A DNA stretch of 62,102 bases from Hypsibius dujardini. Taxonomy: Eukaryota; Tardigrada; Eutardigrada; Parachela; Hypsibiidae. A program made the translations under genes and the position numbers. The notes beneath the pieces are model-generated. The model did not search any database and had not been told where the DNA came from. It saw only the letters and a program-made list of their open reading frames with translations. Numbering within the stretch: the first letter of the stretch is position 1; each line of letters starts with the position of its first letter. The stretch is from the NCBI GenBank assembly GCA_001579985.1, contig LRSR01004869.1, positions 1 to 62,102 of the forward strand, read 5' to 3'. Positions 13,056-24,551 of the stretch are shown here, in pieces.

Positions 13056-13660
13056 CACTATTGTCCCACCCTTCTCCCACCTTTTCACTATAGTCCAACC
13101 CTTTTCTCATCCTTTTCGTTTTTAATTTGAATAAAGTTGAATAATGGAACGGATGGCTGTTCTTGATTTATGACAGATAAAACCGAACACCACGAGACTA
13201 AATAAGGATTGTTTTAGCGGTTACAAGATTATGGCAGAAAGTCCGTTTCCCAATCAGCATATGAAGCATACCGGTTCTTGAGATCTTTCGCTTCCGATAT
13301 CTTTGGTTGGTAAAGCTGCTCCGCTTCTTGGGAGCCTGTCTGTTCCGAGTCGGAAATACCTTCCTTGTCATCTGAGCGGTCCCCGTCATCTGCGACGGAG
13401 CTGCCACTCTCACTCATTTTGTCTCGATACTAAAGTCAGAGTACTAATAAACTACTATTGGAAATTGTTTGGCTCTTGGATATCAATCGTTCCATCAATC
13501 AGTAATATATCTTATGAATAATTAAGTATCCTGGTAACGTCTTGAAAGTCATTTTTTATTGTATTTCAATTAAAAAAATTAAAAGGGTGGGACCATAGTG
13601 AAAAGAGTGGGAAAAGGGTGGGACCATGGTGAATGGGTGGGAAAGGGTGGGACTATAGTG
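13056..13660. mobile_element. CACTA-like miniature element with subterminal repeats
   Basis: It begins CACTATTGTCCCACCC and ends with the inverted form GGGTGGGACTATAGTG. Each end carries further degenerate copies of the motif CACTATRGTCCCACCCTTTT within about 100 bases. Terminal CACTA plus clustered subterminal repeats is the organisation of EnSpm/CACTA elements. At 605 bp it is too small for a transposase. No convincing 2-3 bp target duplication was found, so the exact boundary may be off by a few bases. Confidence 0.55.
13229..13417 (-). CDS. Small acidic reading frame inside the CACTA-like element
   Basis: A 62-codon frame from ATG (13417) to a stop at 13229 encodes an Asp/Glu/Ser-rich N-terminus (MSESGSSVADDGDRSDDKEG) and a C-terminus with aromatic residues (NRYASYADWETDFLP). 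It lies entirely between the inverted ends of the element, so it may be a captured fragment or an internal relic. No family recognised; translation is not shown. Confidence 0.28.
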   Translation of the reverse strand: MSESGSSVADDGDRSDDKEGISDSEQTGSQEAEQLYQPKISEAKDLKNRYASYADWETDFLP

Positions 13661-16131
13661 ATTTCCTAAAAAGAAACCGCTCCAACTTACGGAGAATTTA
13701 ATGTATGGTGCGCGATCTGGTGCTTTTTCCTCACCCAATTTTTTCGACGTAATTGTTTGCTCCGAGAAAGCATTCTTGGCAATGCGGCTCAAGGATTAGC
13801 CCCGTTCTCCGTTGCAATTGTCCTTGAAAGGCTTTCCTAGAGAATTTGAGGTTCAAGCTCGGGCGTCAAATACTGTCGCTCTCTATCAGAACAAACGGTT
13901 TGAAACTATTTAATCCAGTCATTCCCATCTTTCGTTGCTTTATTTGCTTTTTCTCAGTAATTACTTCGGGTTTCCGAACTTGTCCGGGAATAAATCGTAT
14001 AATATTTGGCCTGCGCCTTAAAAGTTAATTTTCGTCTTCCGTGCAGGATCGCTTCAGTTCGAGCCAGTAAGGAAGGTAAGCATGAGATATGTGGATTTAA
14101 CTTAGTCATTAAGTCTAATACGAGCAGAAACAGTTATTTGAATTTTGGAGTACTTTGGGAAACGCTGTGAGATTCAGCGAATTTCAAGTCAGGTGCAGAA
14201 ATTTCTTTTTATCATACAAAATTTTCTGTATTTCTTTACATTCAGCTGTCAGTCTTTATCGGTGGGATGGGTGGGGAAAAGCTCTATGCATTGTCCGAAT
14301 TTACCCCTGAGCATTTGAGTGATGTTGCGCCTTGTTTCATAAATGTCTTTTTTTAACACCGATCGCTTTTTTGTCTGAAATGGGAGGATAAAGCAAGGAT
14401 GGAGCGAAAAAAAGAACTGAATGCAGTGCTGAAAAAATGTATATTACATTATATTAAACAAATACTTTTGCATTAAATATGATGGCTTAGTCTTCCATTT
14501 CTTATGATCGTAAAAATCACAAAACGTTTCTGGTTCAACAACGAAGGATGTTTTTTCATGGGAAAGCAGAGAGTCGTGACGTTTCGCTACCGAAAATATT
14601 GTTCTGGTGACAGCCACGCCTAATTTTTCGCTCGGTTTTTATCTGACATAATAGTGACTTTGCGGGATACAAAACTTATCAGAAGAACCGCGACCGTACC
14701 AGCTAAAAACGCGGCAGCCAAAAATTATTGCGTTTCTAGTCGCTCAGTTTAGCGTAAATACGCGCCCGCACCCGCAAAACAATTCAGTCGCTCGGTTTAA
14801 CGTTTCCTCCCACCCGAAGCGCTGTTTATCTTTGGAGCAACCATGAACAACGCTGATCTTCATTATCCTGTCCAGAAACAATTGAAATATATATAACACT
14901 ATAAATAATGATTTTAATATTAATAATAAATATTACTAAATCGTTAACAATAATTTTATTATTTTCAATATACATATTAATATGATAAATGTTATCATGA
15001 TAAAAAAAAATGATGAATATTAGTATTATTAATTATTATCCATTATTTATTATCACAATAACAATATAATGAATATTATCATAATAACAATATTTATTAG
15101 TAATTAGTAAATAATAAAATCGTTCATATTGTTATTTATTAATATTAATACCATCATTAATAATAATAAAATTCTTACTGTTAATGATAATGACAATATT
15201 GGTAATATTAACACTTAAGTTAATCATTATAAATCCATATGAAAAGTTGTTATTATCAATAATTAATAGTAACATTAGAATGTTCTGTTAGTATACACAT
15301 AAAACTCAAATAACTACACAGGTTTAAAAACTTTTATATTTTTTCTTTTCTCGCTTTTGAGCTTTTTCCCATCTTGTTCCGGGAAATCTAATGGTAATTG
15401 AGTTAATTCACCATCTGCAGTTTTCATTTATGGACTAGATAAAAAAACATGTTTTTGAATAATTTTGTAATTTTGTATAATTTTAAATTAAAACTTCATT
15501 AATAAATGTAAAATCATTAAAGATTCACAGTTATTGGTGAGTCGTGGTTCTTTGATTGAGCATTGACTCGATTTCTCAGTATCGCGTTCGTGTTTTCTCG
15601 CGCATGACTCATTTTTTGAGCCCTGTGCAGAAGGAAGAAATTAATTTTCTTGCGGTTGGGTTTTTTTTCTGTGTATCGCAAGGTCACTAATGAGTTATCC
15701 GTTACTCGCAAGCCGTGAAAGACATGCCAAATTTAAATTGAATCGATCTGCAAAAGCCCGAATTTGATTGGTAGCAGAGGCCGGATTAAAAACCTGCAAC
15801 CGAATGTCAAAGAAAAATGCAGTGCTCGTGTGAAAAAATTGACAAGCAACCATTTTTGTGAATTTTTTCCAGCGTTATAAAACCAATCTTTTGTTCGACT
15901 CATGACTAGAGGAGCGTTGAATAAATATTTCAAGTTAAAGCGTCGAAATCTGAAATCTCATCTCTCGGTCTTTGACTATGTTATCCACTTGCACACCAAA
16001 ATTTGGAAAATGAAAGTTTGACGGTTTTTTAAATATATTTCGTTACCATTTTTTACAGGCGTAGTTCCTATGAACAGATTGCCTAATGAGTTTTCTACCT
16101 GTTCTGAACCAATAGGTAGAGGGATAGGAAA
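13661..16131. other. Intergenic with AT-rich low-complexity tract
   Basis: No gene recognised. About 14880-15310 is extremely AT-rich, mostly permutations of TAATAATATT. A TTTTTTACAG acceptor-like site at about 16050-16059 could end a 5'UTR intron of the following gene. Confidence 0.5.
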
Positions 16132-16527
16132 ATGTCGACCGCAGAAAACAGCCCCGCTTCGACAGACCAAACTCCATCCGATCAAAATGCGGCAACGACT
16201 TCTTCTGTGACAGCTGCACCTGTCTCTTCACCTGCTGTCAATCCGATGGCGGACTCAGTATACTCCGAACTGGTGTACAACCTGGAGGAGCCGCAGAGCT
16301 TGACTGGAAACTACACGCCTTACCGCCGGGGCTCGATGGACGACTGGGAGAAACGGGACGAAGAGGTCTCCATCACCTTCGAACTACTCGCTCACGATCG
16401 CGTTGCGTCGATGGACAACTACGGCCAACCGATCGAAGCCGTGCGTCGGGCCAGCTTGGAGGGAAAAACTGTGGCTGAAACGTTCAGTCAAGTCCTGGGC
16501 AAACCTGCGACAGATAGCGGAAACTAA
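16132..16527 (+). CDS. Hypothetical 131-residue protein with two RRxS motifs
   Basis: An intronless frame opens at AAAATGT, with an in-frame TAG just upstream. Its base composition is even, unlike the AT-rich surroundings. Residues 1-40 are almost only Ser, Thr, Ala, Pro, Asn and Gln, so probably disordered. Residues 43-123 look better ordered and acidic. Two strong basophilic (PKA-type) phosphorylation consensus sites are visible, RRGS (65-68) and RRAS (105-108). There is no signal peptide and no membrane segment. A short overlapping upstream ATG in another frame begins near 16070 and could dampen translation. I do not recognise the family. A soluble regulatory protein is a guess. Confidence 0.6.
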   Translation: MSTAENSPASTDQTPSDQNAATTSSVTAAPVSSPAVNPMADSVYSELVYNLEEPQSLTGNYTPYRRGSMDDWEKRDEEVSITFELLAHDRVASMDNYGQPIEAVRRASLEGKTVAETFSQVLGKPATDSGN

Positions 16528-18322
16528 CTGTTTCAAATTTGAGTTGGATATTAAACGAGTTTGCTAATGGCGATAAATCAAAAGAGCTTAGTTTTCAAAG
16601 GAAAGCGTAAATGCTTTGTGTTGGTACTCGTTTGCAGATTTCGTTTTGCGAGAAGTCAAGTATATTGAGTCTCGCATTTTTTTTTGTACGTGGAGTTTAG
16701 CACAATTAGCGAAGCAGATGCAGGCGTATCTGGACGGACAATGTACTGACATTCTTCATCCTGAATCGGATCATAAAAGCATTAACCAATAGTGTGCGGA
16801 ATAATTCTTTTATTTTTTTGGCTCTATTTTGGCAGATACAAACCGCAAACCAAGATTTAATTATCACTTTTGCGCATATTAATCGTACATTGAGCCGTGT
16901 CAGAAAATATTTACGAACAGTCGAGGTCCGAAAATGTTCTTGGGGCGATTATCAGACGTCGAATTCGAAATTACCTTATGCGTTATTTTTATTTAAGTTC
17001 TGTATTTATGGTGATTTCCGGAATATATTTCGGTCGTATTTTCTGGCGTAATTTTTTGGCTGAATGAGAAACCGTAAGTTAGAAGAGAAATTTGGCTGAA
17101 ACCGTAGTAAGATTCCATTTCCCTTTATTTTAAAAGTGATGCGCCCATTTTTAAAACGTTTCCAAAGCAATAATTTTTGGCATTTTTTTTCATGTTTCAA
17201 CCGAAATTCAAGTCAGAATTGATTAGCATAAGAAGAATTTTGTGTAGATTTCACGGGGCGGTGAGACAGTCGATTTGTCGAATATCGGTGACGAATCGCT
17301 GTTCTTGTCCGATAATGGCTCACATCCCCGCTCATTATCTTTGGAACAAATTTCTGCCGACGCGAACCGCTTATAAATAAACTTTGCTTTTTCGCTCTGT
17401 CAAAAGTTGCTCCTTTAAGAACATTAAAAAAATGGGCACACTTACTGTGAAAATTAAGAAAGTGCAATTTCCCATTGTTTTCTCAACGTTCCGAAATTTT
17501 TACATATTCTCGGTGAGCTACTAATAATTCTACTGTTGGCAGAACATGAATACCTCCTTTTCCTTTAACCGATTTCCTTTACACGATATTAAAAAAACAT
17601 GTTCGAGCAATGCTGCAGTGCTGACGGAACAATTCCAGCCGACACTCTGAGCAATGCACTATTGCGGTAAACAGATCAATTTTGCGTACAAAGTACGAAC
17701 ACCCTCCAGCTCCGGAGTACGGATCACAGCAGTCTGAGTGCCTGGTTCTCTGCAGACAGTAACAAAACTACGATGTACGGTAAACATTCCATCGCGATAT
17801 TGCCCATTGAAAACACAACTGCATTCTTTCTCCGAGCGAATATTCCTGCGATAGCAAGAGCAGCTGCGGTAAACAACACGTACACGCACGATCCATACTT
17901 GAGATTGCACTCGCGACTGTGCGCGACGTGAAAGGGTCTTGTGGCAGCCCGGTCGGAAGAACGTGGCACGGTACAGCGTATGTTTTAGCAGTTGTTAAAA
18001 ACGGGGGCGTTACTTTGTTCGCGTGTTGATCTTCAAGGCAATGTCATTCAATGCCCCCCCCCCTGCAGCACTCAGTCAGCAATAGTAAGGACAGAAAGTG
18101 GACTTCAACCGGTATTCACTAGCAGCTGTACGTACAATCTGCCTAATTCGGGTGCAAGCAACCGTCTGGCCTTGACGTCACATGACGGCATTCAAACCGG
18201 TGCAATTGTAAGTCCATTGTACAATCATAAATTCGAATAGAGGCGTTGGATTTTCCGCATTTTTTACCATTCGCCCTGTTTGCCGTTTTGTTCAGTTTTG
18301 ACGACTGATCTACTCCCAAACC
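16528..18322. other. Intergenic, possible unplaced minus-strand frames
   Basis: Overlapping minus-strand frames at 17659-17969 look slightly protein-like. One is Cys-rich (CSCYRRNIRSEKECSC) and one is hydrophobic. Both lack an ATG, and no splice model joins them. Nothing else was recognised. A C9 run occurs at about 18053. Confidence 0.3.
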
Positions 18323-19682
18323 ATGGCTGCTGCTACGGACAAGAATTTGTCGGCGGTTCTCTTTGCCGTCAAAGATCTGCGCATGGTACTGCTCTCTAGT
18401 CATACGGTCTTAACTGCTCGACGGGAGATGTAAATTTGTATTATAATTCTGTTAGGAAGAGCGCCCAATCCCACAACCTGGACCGAATCGTACGTAAAGG
18501 ACGACAATTCACGCATTGCAAACATGCAAACGTCCATATGTTTTGTTTTTTTTACTTATGAACAAAATTATGTATAAGACATTCTCTGTTGCAGAAGTCC
18601 AGCTGAAAATCGAAGCCGTTGGAATCTGTGGTACTGATGTTCACTACTGGTGAGTGAAACTTTGCAAGCTTGCAAACCTTTTGCAAATCTTTTGCAAACC
18701 AAGCTTTGTTTGGGGCTTTAATTCAAGTGTTATGTTGGATGTCGACAGAATAAATTTTATCCGCACAAAATGCGTTGTCTTTTGCCGTGATTTAATGTTT
18801 TCCCATAAATGCACTGTACACTGGATGGTTGACAGTTATCTGCAAAGCCGATCCAGAAATGAACATCGCCAAACACATATTTTTTAATCGGTCTTCGGAA
18901 AGAATAAAGGCTCGCCTCGTGTGTCTAAACAAGTGTTTTATAGTGCAAACCTTTTCAAGCCGCTGCAAATGACTTCTTCGAAGAAATGCAGAGACGTCTA
19001 CCTAAATCGATTTGGGGCAATACCTGGTAAAAGCTCTAAAAGAGGCACTGATTTAATTGTTGTACAGAGCTATTAGAATTCATTTATAGTCACTTCAAGG
19101 CAAAGACGATCTAACACTTTACAAAGCGAGCGACGGCAAAGTTTTTCATCAAGATTAAATTTCTAACTTTGCCTTATTTGCCATTTCCTCCTTCCAGACA
19201 GTTGGGACGTATTGGAGATTTCGTGCTGAATGGTATGAAGTTTATCACCTGCCTAGTCATTATTCAAAATTAACCATGAAATTTCATTTTTCAGAATCCA
19301 TTATTTTGGGTCATGAACCCAGCGGAGTTGTGTCGGCCTTAGGCGAGGGCGTGACAAGCTTGAAGATTGGTAATTATTTTCACACATTTTCATATTTTCG
19401 TACATTTTTATACATTTCTCAATAAATTCAAACTTAATTAAATTTCTTACTTGTAATAGGCGACCGTGTGGCCGTTGAGCCAGGGGTCCCCTGCCGGCGA
19501 TGTGATCGATCCAAGGAGGGACGGTATAACTTGTGCCCGAAAATCACATTCCCAGCGACCCCACCCTACCAGGGTGAGTGAATAGCCCGTAATTTCAAAA
19601 TGCACATTGTGTGCTCAACGTTGCTTATTGCTTTAGGAACCTTGACTCGTTACTACGTCCACGAGGCTGATTTTTGTTACAA
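18323..19682 (+). pseudogene. Sorbitol dehydrogenase, 5' part only, probable pseudogene
   Basis: Seven GT-AG exons (18323-18385, 18456-18489, 18595-18649, 19198-19232, 19295-19369, 19460-19573, 19637-19682) encode about 140 residues of the N-terminal catalytic domain of a zinc-dependent polyol dehydrogenase (family length about 350). Visible features are a good ACCATGG start, RPIPQPGPN, the zinc-ligand segment VGICGTDVHYW, GRIGDF, ILGHEPSG (His and Glu ligands), and PCRRCDRSKEGRYNLCP, the structural-zinc loop with one Cys replaced by Ser. Two faults are seen. Joining exons 3 and 4 turns the expected Trp codon of HYW into TGA. The NAD-binding Rossmann half and the C-terminal catalytic part are absent from the following 2 kb, where a mariner relic lies. 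Otherwise the exons are clean, so decay looks recent. Confidence 0.75.
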
Positions 19683-20110
19683 GTGCGTACTTTTGTGTGA
19701 TCTTTATTGCAGGATCAATCAAAATGAAATAACACTGTTTTGAATGAAAACTGGAACCGCCAGACCTAAAAGAAAAACGAGAAATGAAAAATTGAAAATA
19801 TTTTGTGTTCAGAAAAAACACCCAAGCTTCAGATTTCCAACCGGTTCAATGGCCGATTTAATAAATAAAATTTTCCAAATATGCTTTTTTATGATATCCC
19901 AAGACGCAGCCCATTTAAACATTGCAATAAGTCTCATATTCTTATTTTTCTGCCGTTTGATGGCGTTCGGTGACCTCGGCGACCTAAAAAACAAAACAAT
20001 TGCCGAGTCTGATCATTTTGTTTGGACATTGATCAGTTTCTCAGTGGGTTCTCAGTGTTGTACAATTTTGAGGCAACAGCTCAAATTTCTATATCAGTTG
20101 AGTATTAATA
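19683..20110. other. Gap between dehydrogenase fragment and mariner relic
   Basis: The next sorbitol dehydrogenase exon should start with the LPDNV-type segment and the EPLSV motif. Neither is present in any frame. An open frame across 19744-20178 runs into the transposon end and has no protein character. Confidence 0.5.
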
Positions 20111-21056
20111 CCGGGTGCGGGGTTCATTTTGGCACAAACTTTGCCTTCTTTTTTTATTCACAAAATTTCGTCAAATAATTACCAAAAAATTGCAGAAAGT
20201 AGAGAAATAGGTCTCCTACCGGGAACAAAAAAGAGTTTACTCAATATGAAAGTCTCTGGCCTTCTCCATCTTGCGAACCCGAGACATCCAGAAATTGATG
20301 CTGTCCTGAATCACTTGCTGGAAAATCGCCTTATTTGTCCTTCAATATCTTAGCCAATCGGGCGAAGCTGGAAATAAGTTTGTGTTGGTCGACACGCTCC
20401 TGCAGTAGGCTCCACACACAATAATTGAGAGGATGGAGATTGGGGCTGTTGGGCGGGATATTGGCGTTCCGAATGAAGCAGGGCATTTTTTTCTCCAGAA
20501 AGGGCTGCACAGTTCCTGCCGCGTGGCACGGTACTTTGTCTTGATACAAAATCGCCGAATTCGCTTCCAGACCGTAGGGAAGGTTCTCCAGCATCGGTTT
20601 CAGTCAGCTGTCCTTGTAGATATGCTGATTGAGGCTTAAACCAGATGTCAAAAAAAGGAGGGAAGATCGACCGGAAAAAGAACCGGCGGCAAAGACGATA
20701 GCGCACAAAGCAGACTTGCGAAATTGCTTGTAAAACGGTTTTTTGTTATCGGCAGCGCCTTTTTAGCATCTCCCAATGCAAAACAATAAATACTACGTTT
20801 TGAGACCTTCTCCTATAACTTAACTACAATCTGAGGCACCGAAAATCCTCGGGATAGCCAGGACACAATGAGATTTCGGATCTCCTCACAAATCATCTTC
20901 CCATTCTTTTAAATGTAAACAAATGAAATTTTCTTTTTGTGTGAGTGAGAGAGGGGGCTTTTGTCTCTCGATTGAGTGCTTAATCACTCAAATCGGCCAG
21001 CGCGCACGCGCGCTTGCTAACTTTTAATTTTGTGCCAAAATGAACCCCGCACGGGG
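20111..21056 (-). mobile_element. Degenerate mariner element with TIRs and TA target site
   Basis: Ends are inverted repeats of about 28 bases. The left end starts CCGGGTGCGGGGTTCATTTT; the right end is its reverse complement with two changes. Both are flanked by TA. The minus strand between about 20700 and 20240 encodes transposase C-terminal pieces in shifting frames: YQDKVPCHAA (second catalytic Asp region), IPPNSPNLHPLNYCVWSLLQ (third catalytic region, normally SPDLNPLD) and IQDSINFWMSRVRKMEKA. At 946 bp it lacks the N-terminal DNA-binding half, and both visible catalytic Asp positions in the NSPNLHPLN box read Asn. It is inactive. Confidence 0.8.
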
Positions 21057-21862
21057 TACATTGCTCGAACCGTTTTGAATGAAAAATAAAAGGTCGCCGC
21101 GTAGTCATTTGGCGACATTGATCATTAACGGATTAATTTCGCTGCGAGCAGTAGACCTGAACTGATGCATGACATTCCTTTTCATTTAGTTTGAGCCACC
21201 GAAGCAAACCTCGGCAGCAAATCTGCGATGCGTTCCAACTCTGCCTGACAAAACGCACTTGAAATATTCACAAGCAATTAAGACAATATGCACGTTTTCG
21301 ATTTCTAGGATGAATAATAAACCAATCGTCGTTTGGATGTTGGTTTCCTAAAATTATTGCCAACCAGTTGTCTTTAATTTTTGACTCTTTAGAAAAGCAC
21401 TCACGGGCAGTTTTCTAATCAAATTGCTTTGTTGGAGCTCATAGGCACATCAAGAACTAAGCAAAATTCATCAGCGTTAACAATTAACAATTGCGGAAAA
21501 ATCCCATGGCGCGATCGAATGTTCATCTTGCGAAGACCTAATGTTGCCTTGTACGAAGTAGGGTTTCGCAATGACTTTTCTCTCGGAACATTCTTGCGTG
21601 ATCACTAAATCGTTCATCCCGGAAGGACGCAAACTGTTTTCTTCAGTAATTGCGCTCGTCAACCTATTTCACAGTTAGCCGATAATTGGTTTGTGTGTGC
21701 TTCCCTTATCTGTCAATATATAATCAGGACGTCCGGCATGGTCTTATGTCACAAATTACAGCGAGAATGAAAGTTTCAGTGGTATAAAAATTACTTTTCC
21801 TCCACACAAATTTCAGCCGTCTTGTGTATTGTATTGGTCCTTTGGATATAACACAATTAACC
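21057..21862. other. Intergenic upstream of the 7TM receptor gene
   Basis: No coding or RNA feature recognised. Confidence 0.4.
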
Positions 21863-24551
21863 ATGAATATTTCCGAACTTCTCAATAACACTGCGCGAAA
21901 CGACAGTCACAGCAACAGTACGAGATGCGGCGTGATCTGCCACCCGGTAACCCCAACCGAATGGGTGGCCACCCAGCTGCCCACTATCACTTTCGGAAGC
22001 GTCATGACCGGGACGCAGCTCTTTAACTTGCTGATCTTTGCTTTCTGGCGCAACAAAGAGCCCTACATTACACTGCACGTGGCCTTGGCCGTGACCTCAC
22101 TGTTCGCGGGACTCTCCGTCCTTTGCACGGTGCCGCTTCGATATCAGCCTTTAGGTAAAGTGGGATCAGTAAAATAATTGAACGTACCGCAAAATAGTCT
22201 CTTTCTTAATCAGGGAATCTTCCAGGACGCTTTTTAATGTGAAAAATTGACTGCTGGCTAAGGGCAATTTTCGGACGTCGAATTCAAAGTGTCACTCATT
22301 ATACTCTTCTGATGGTACTAGATTTACGATGATTTTTAGAATGTATTTCACAGGTGCAGTCCCAAGATTTTTGACAAATTTAACTTGCGGAAACATTAAA
22401 CCGGGTAGAAACTTTTCGGAATTTTTTTCTAAAGGAGATAACTAGCTCATTCGGTTTCAATACCGACCGCTTTTTATACTCAAGCCAATCTTGTAAGGCA
22501 TTTCTTTGCCTGTCGGATAGACGGTTTTCAATATTTTCAACGAATTTTTTTGTAAAATATATCACTTTTTATAGTGTATCTGAAAAAATATAAACCCAAC
22601 TTGTAACTTTTGGAGCTAACGATTGATTTCATCTGCATGCCTCTCAAATTAGATGTATCCATCCCACTGGAACGCTTCTTCGGCGTGGCACTAGTTCTCT
22701 ACATGAACTGTTCCGGGCTTCTGGCCAACCTGCTGATCAGTGTAGACCGATGGCTCTCTGTGGAATTTCCCATCAAGTATCGCGCCTTGGTGACTCACAG
22801 AAAGACTCGGATGGCCGCCATCATCGGCAGTTTCGTAGCTTCTCTTGCCGTCGTCGGCCCGGGCCTCGTCGTGTATTGGGACAGAATAATTGTGGACCCG
22901 TGCAGCCGACGGAAATTGTTCCTGCCTGGTGAGAGTGTAGGTGCTCGGGTGTGGCGCGTGGCAAACGGTCCAGTTTACCTCCCGCTACTTTTCCTAAGCC
23001 AATTACGAATCCTTGTAATTGCTGCGTCTATGCGGCTTCAGCACAGACGGGACCGATTCTGGAATCGGAAACAAGTGTCGACAAATGTCATCGATCGTCA
23101 AGGTAGCGGTTTTTTTCCGCAACTTATACGTACTCAATGCGTATTTTCTAGGAGTTGTGAACACATTATTAGTACATACTTCAACGGTACTTCCTTTCAA
23201 TGTTAAAAAAATGTCTTGCGAACTACTGTACTTGGTAGTCCTATGGCAGTTTCTACTACTAACAAAAACTTTGAGATTTGCTAAGAATTATGGAAGTCTC
23301 CTTCTGGAAATTGTCGTACTCGTCAAATTAATTTCATATTGTTTTAGCAGTAAAGAACTGTTTTGGTTGACACGTTCTTAATAAAACATGTAAATTAAAC
23401 TTTTAGCTAATTTAACTGTTAATTTGTTAGGTGAGGACATTTTATGAGACAGCATGGAGCGAAATTATTTTGATTAAAGGTTTTTCGAAATGTTTTTGTT
23501 GGATAAACAAGAAGAATTACAGGGCGCTGCAGAATAGGTGTTATCAAAAAGCATCCGAAATGCAAAAGGGTTCTAAATTTGGAAAAAGATCTTCCGCCAA
23601 AAGTAAGTTTCTACCCGACAGAGCCTTCTTTCCAGAACTTTACTGGACAGAGTTTTATTGATTGCTTTCGTTGTGGATTTTGGGTGATGTGCCAAAAACA
23701 TGTAGACTTGCATCTTCTTTTTTTCCGAAAGAATCAGTTCTGCCCGAAAACGATCAGGCCAGAACCGGCTGACACAAGTATGCCGCGTAAATAATTTCTC
23801 AAGGTTTCGTTATTTCATTTCGCTAACTAAAATTTTAATACCGAAATGCTCAAGCTGAAAGCCTATAAGTATTAAAGATCTTTAGAATTTAGGGAACTGG
23901 GCCATTGCGATGAAACTTATCAATTAGGTTTTATTACGAGCGTCCGAAAATCACGATGAAGGCCTAGCTAAGTTTTGTAACATAAGATTTTCAGAAGATT
24001 CTGGCATTCTGGATTCTGGCATTCTGGCACTGGCAAAAAGATCGAAAAACTCAAAATATTATTCAAAGAAGGTTATTGGATTTTCCAACACCAAAATCCG
24101 ATTGCGAACATGATCGCCAAAGCACGATGCCGAAACAAAGCGCCAGATTGTTCTAAATGACGCACGAAATACATAATCCCCGCTGGTGCAGTGTGTGGTA
24201 CAGTAGCTAATTTAGGTGTAGAGTGAATTTATTCGTAGTAAATATTTGATGACAAAATATTGTCCTCAAACTGCAGGTCGGCCGGAAATGTCGGCGGTAC
24301 GTCTGGTGTGGATCTCTCTTCTGGCAAGCATGGCAGTTGTCGGATTCACCCTGGTGACAAATATCCCTTCAATGACGCTGTACTTTATGCAAAGTGCGAC
24401 AATCAGTCCCAACGAGAGACGCACTGTTATGTATTTGAATCTCGTCCAACATTGCGTTTCTCCCATTATTTACATGCTCTTTTGGCCTGACTTTCGCAAG
24501 ACTGTCTCAAGTTTAGGAAGGCGAATGGGAAGACTCCTGGTTTGTTGTTGA
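21863..24551 (+). CDS. Class A (rhodopsin-like) 7TM receptor, 3 exons, divergent
   Basis: Exons 21863-22154, 22653-23102 and 24277-24551 join in phase to 338 residues. The N-terminus has four N-glycosylation sequons in the first 20 residues (NIS, NNT, NDS, NST) and no obvious signal peptide, as is usual for this family. Helices 1-2 lie in exon 1, helices 3-5 in exon 2 and helices 6-7 in exon 3. Helix 3 ends SVDRWLSVEFPIKYR, so the E/DRY motif is DRW at 129-131. Helix 7 ends CVSPIIYMLFWPDFR, an SPxxY version of NPxxY followed by a helix-8-like segment. The usual Cys at the top of helix 3 appears to be Arg, and helix 6 lacks CWxP. The tail ends with two Cys (possible palmitoylation). The ligand is unknown. 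A lineage-specific orphan receptor is most likely. Confidence 0.85.

Noticed and set aside
19744-20178. 144-codon frame after the dehydrogenase exons
   Set aside because: Runs across the TA site and terminal repeat of the mariner relic and does not encode the missing dehydrogenase segment.
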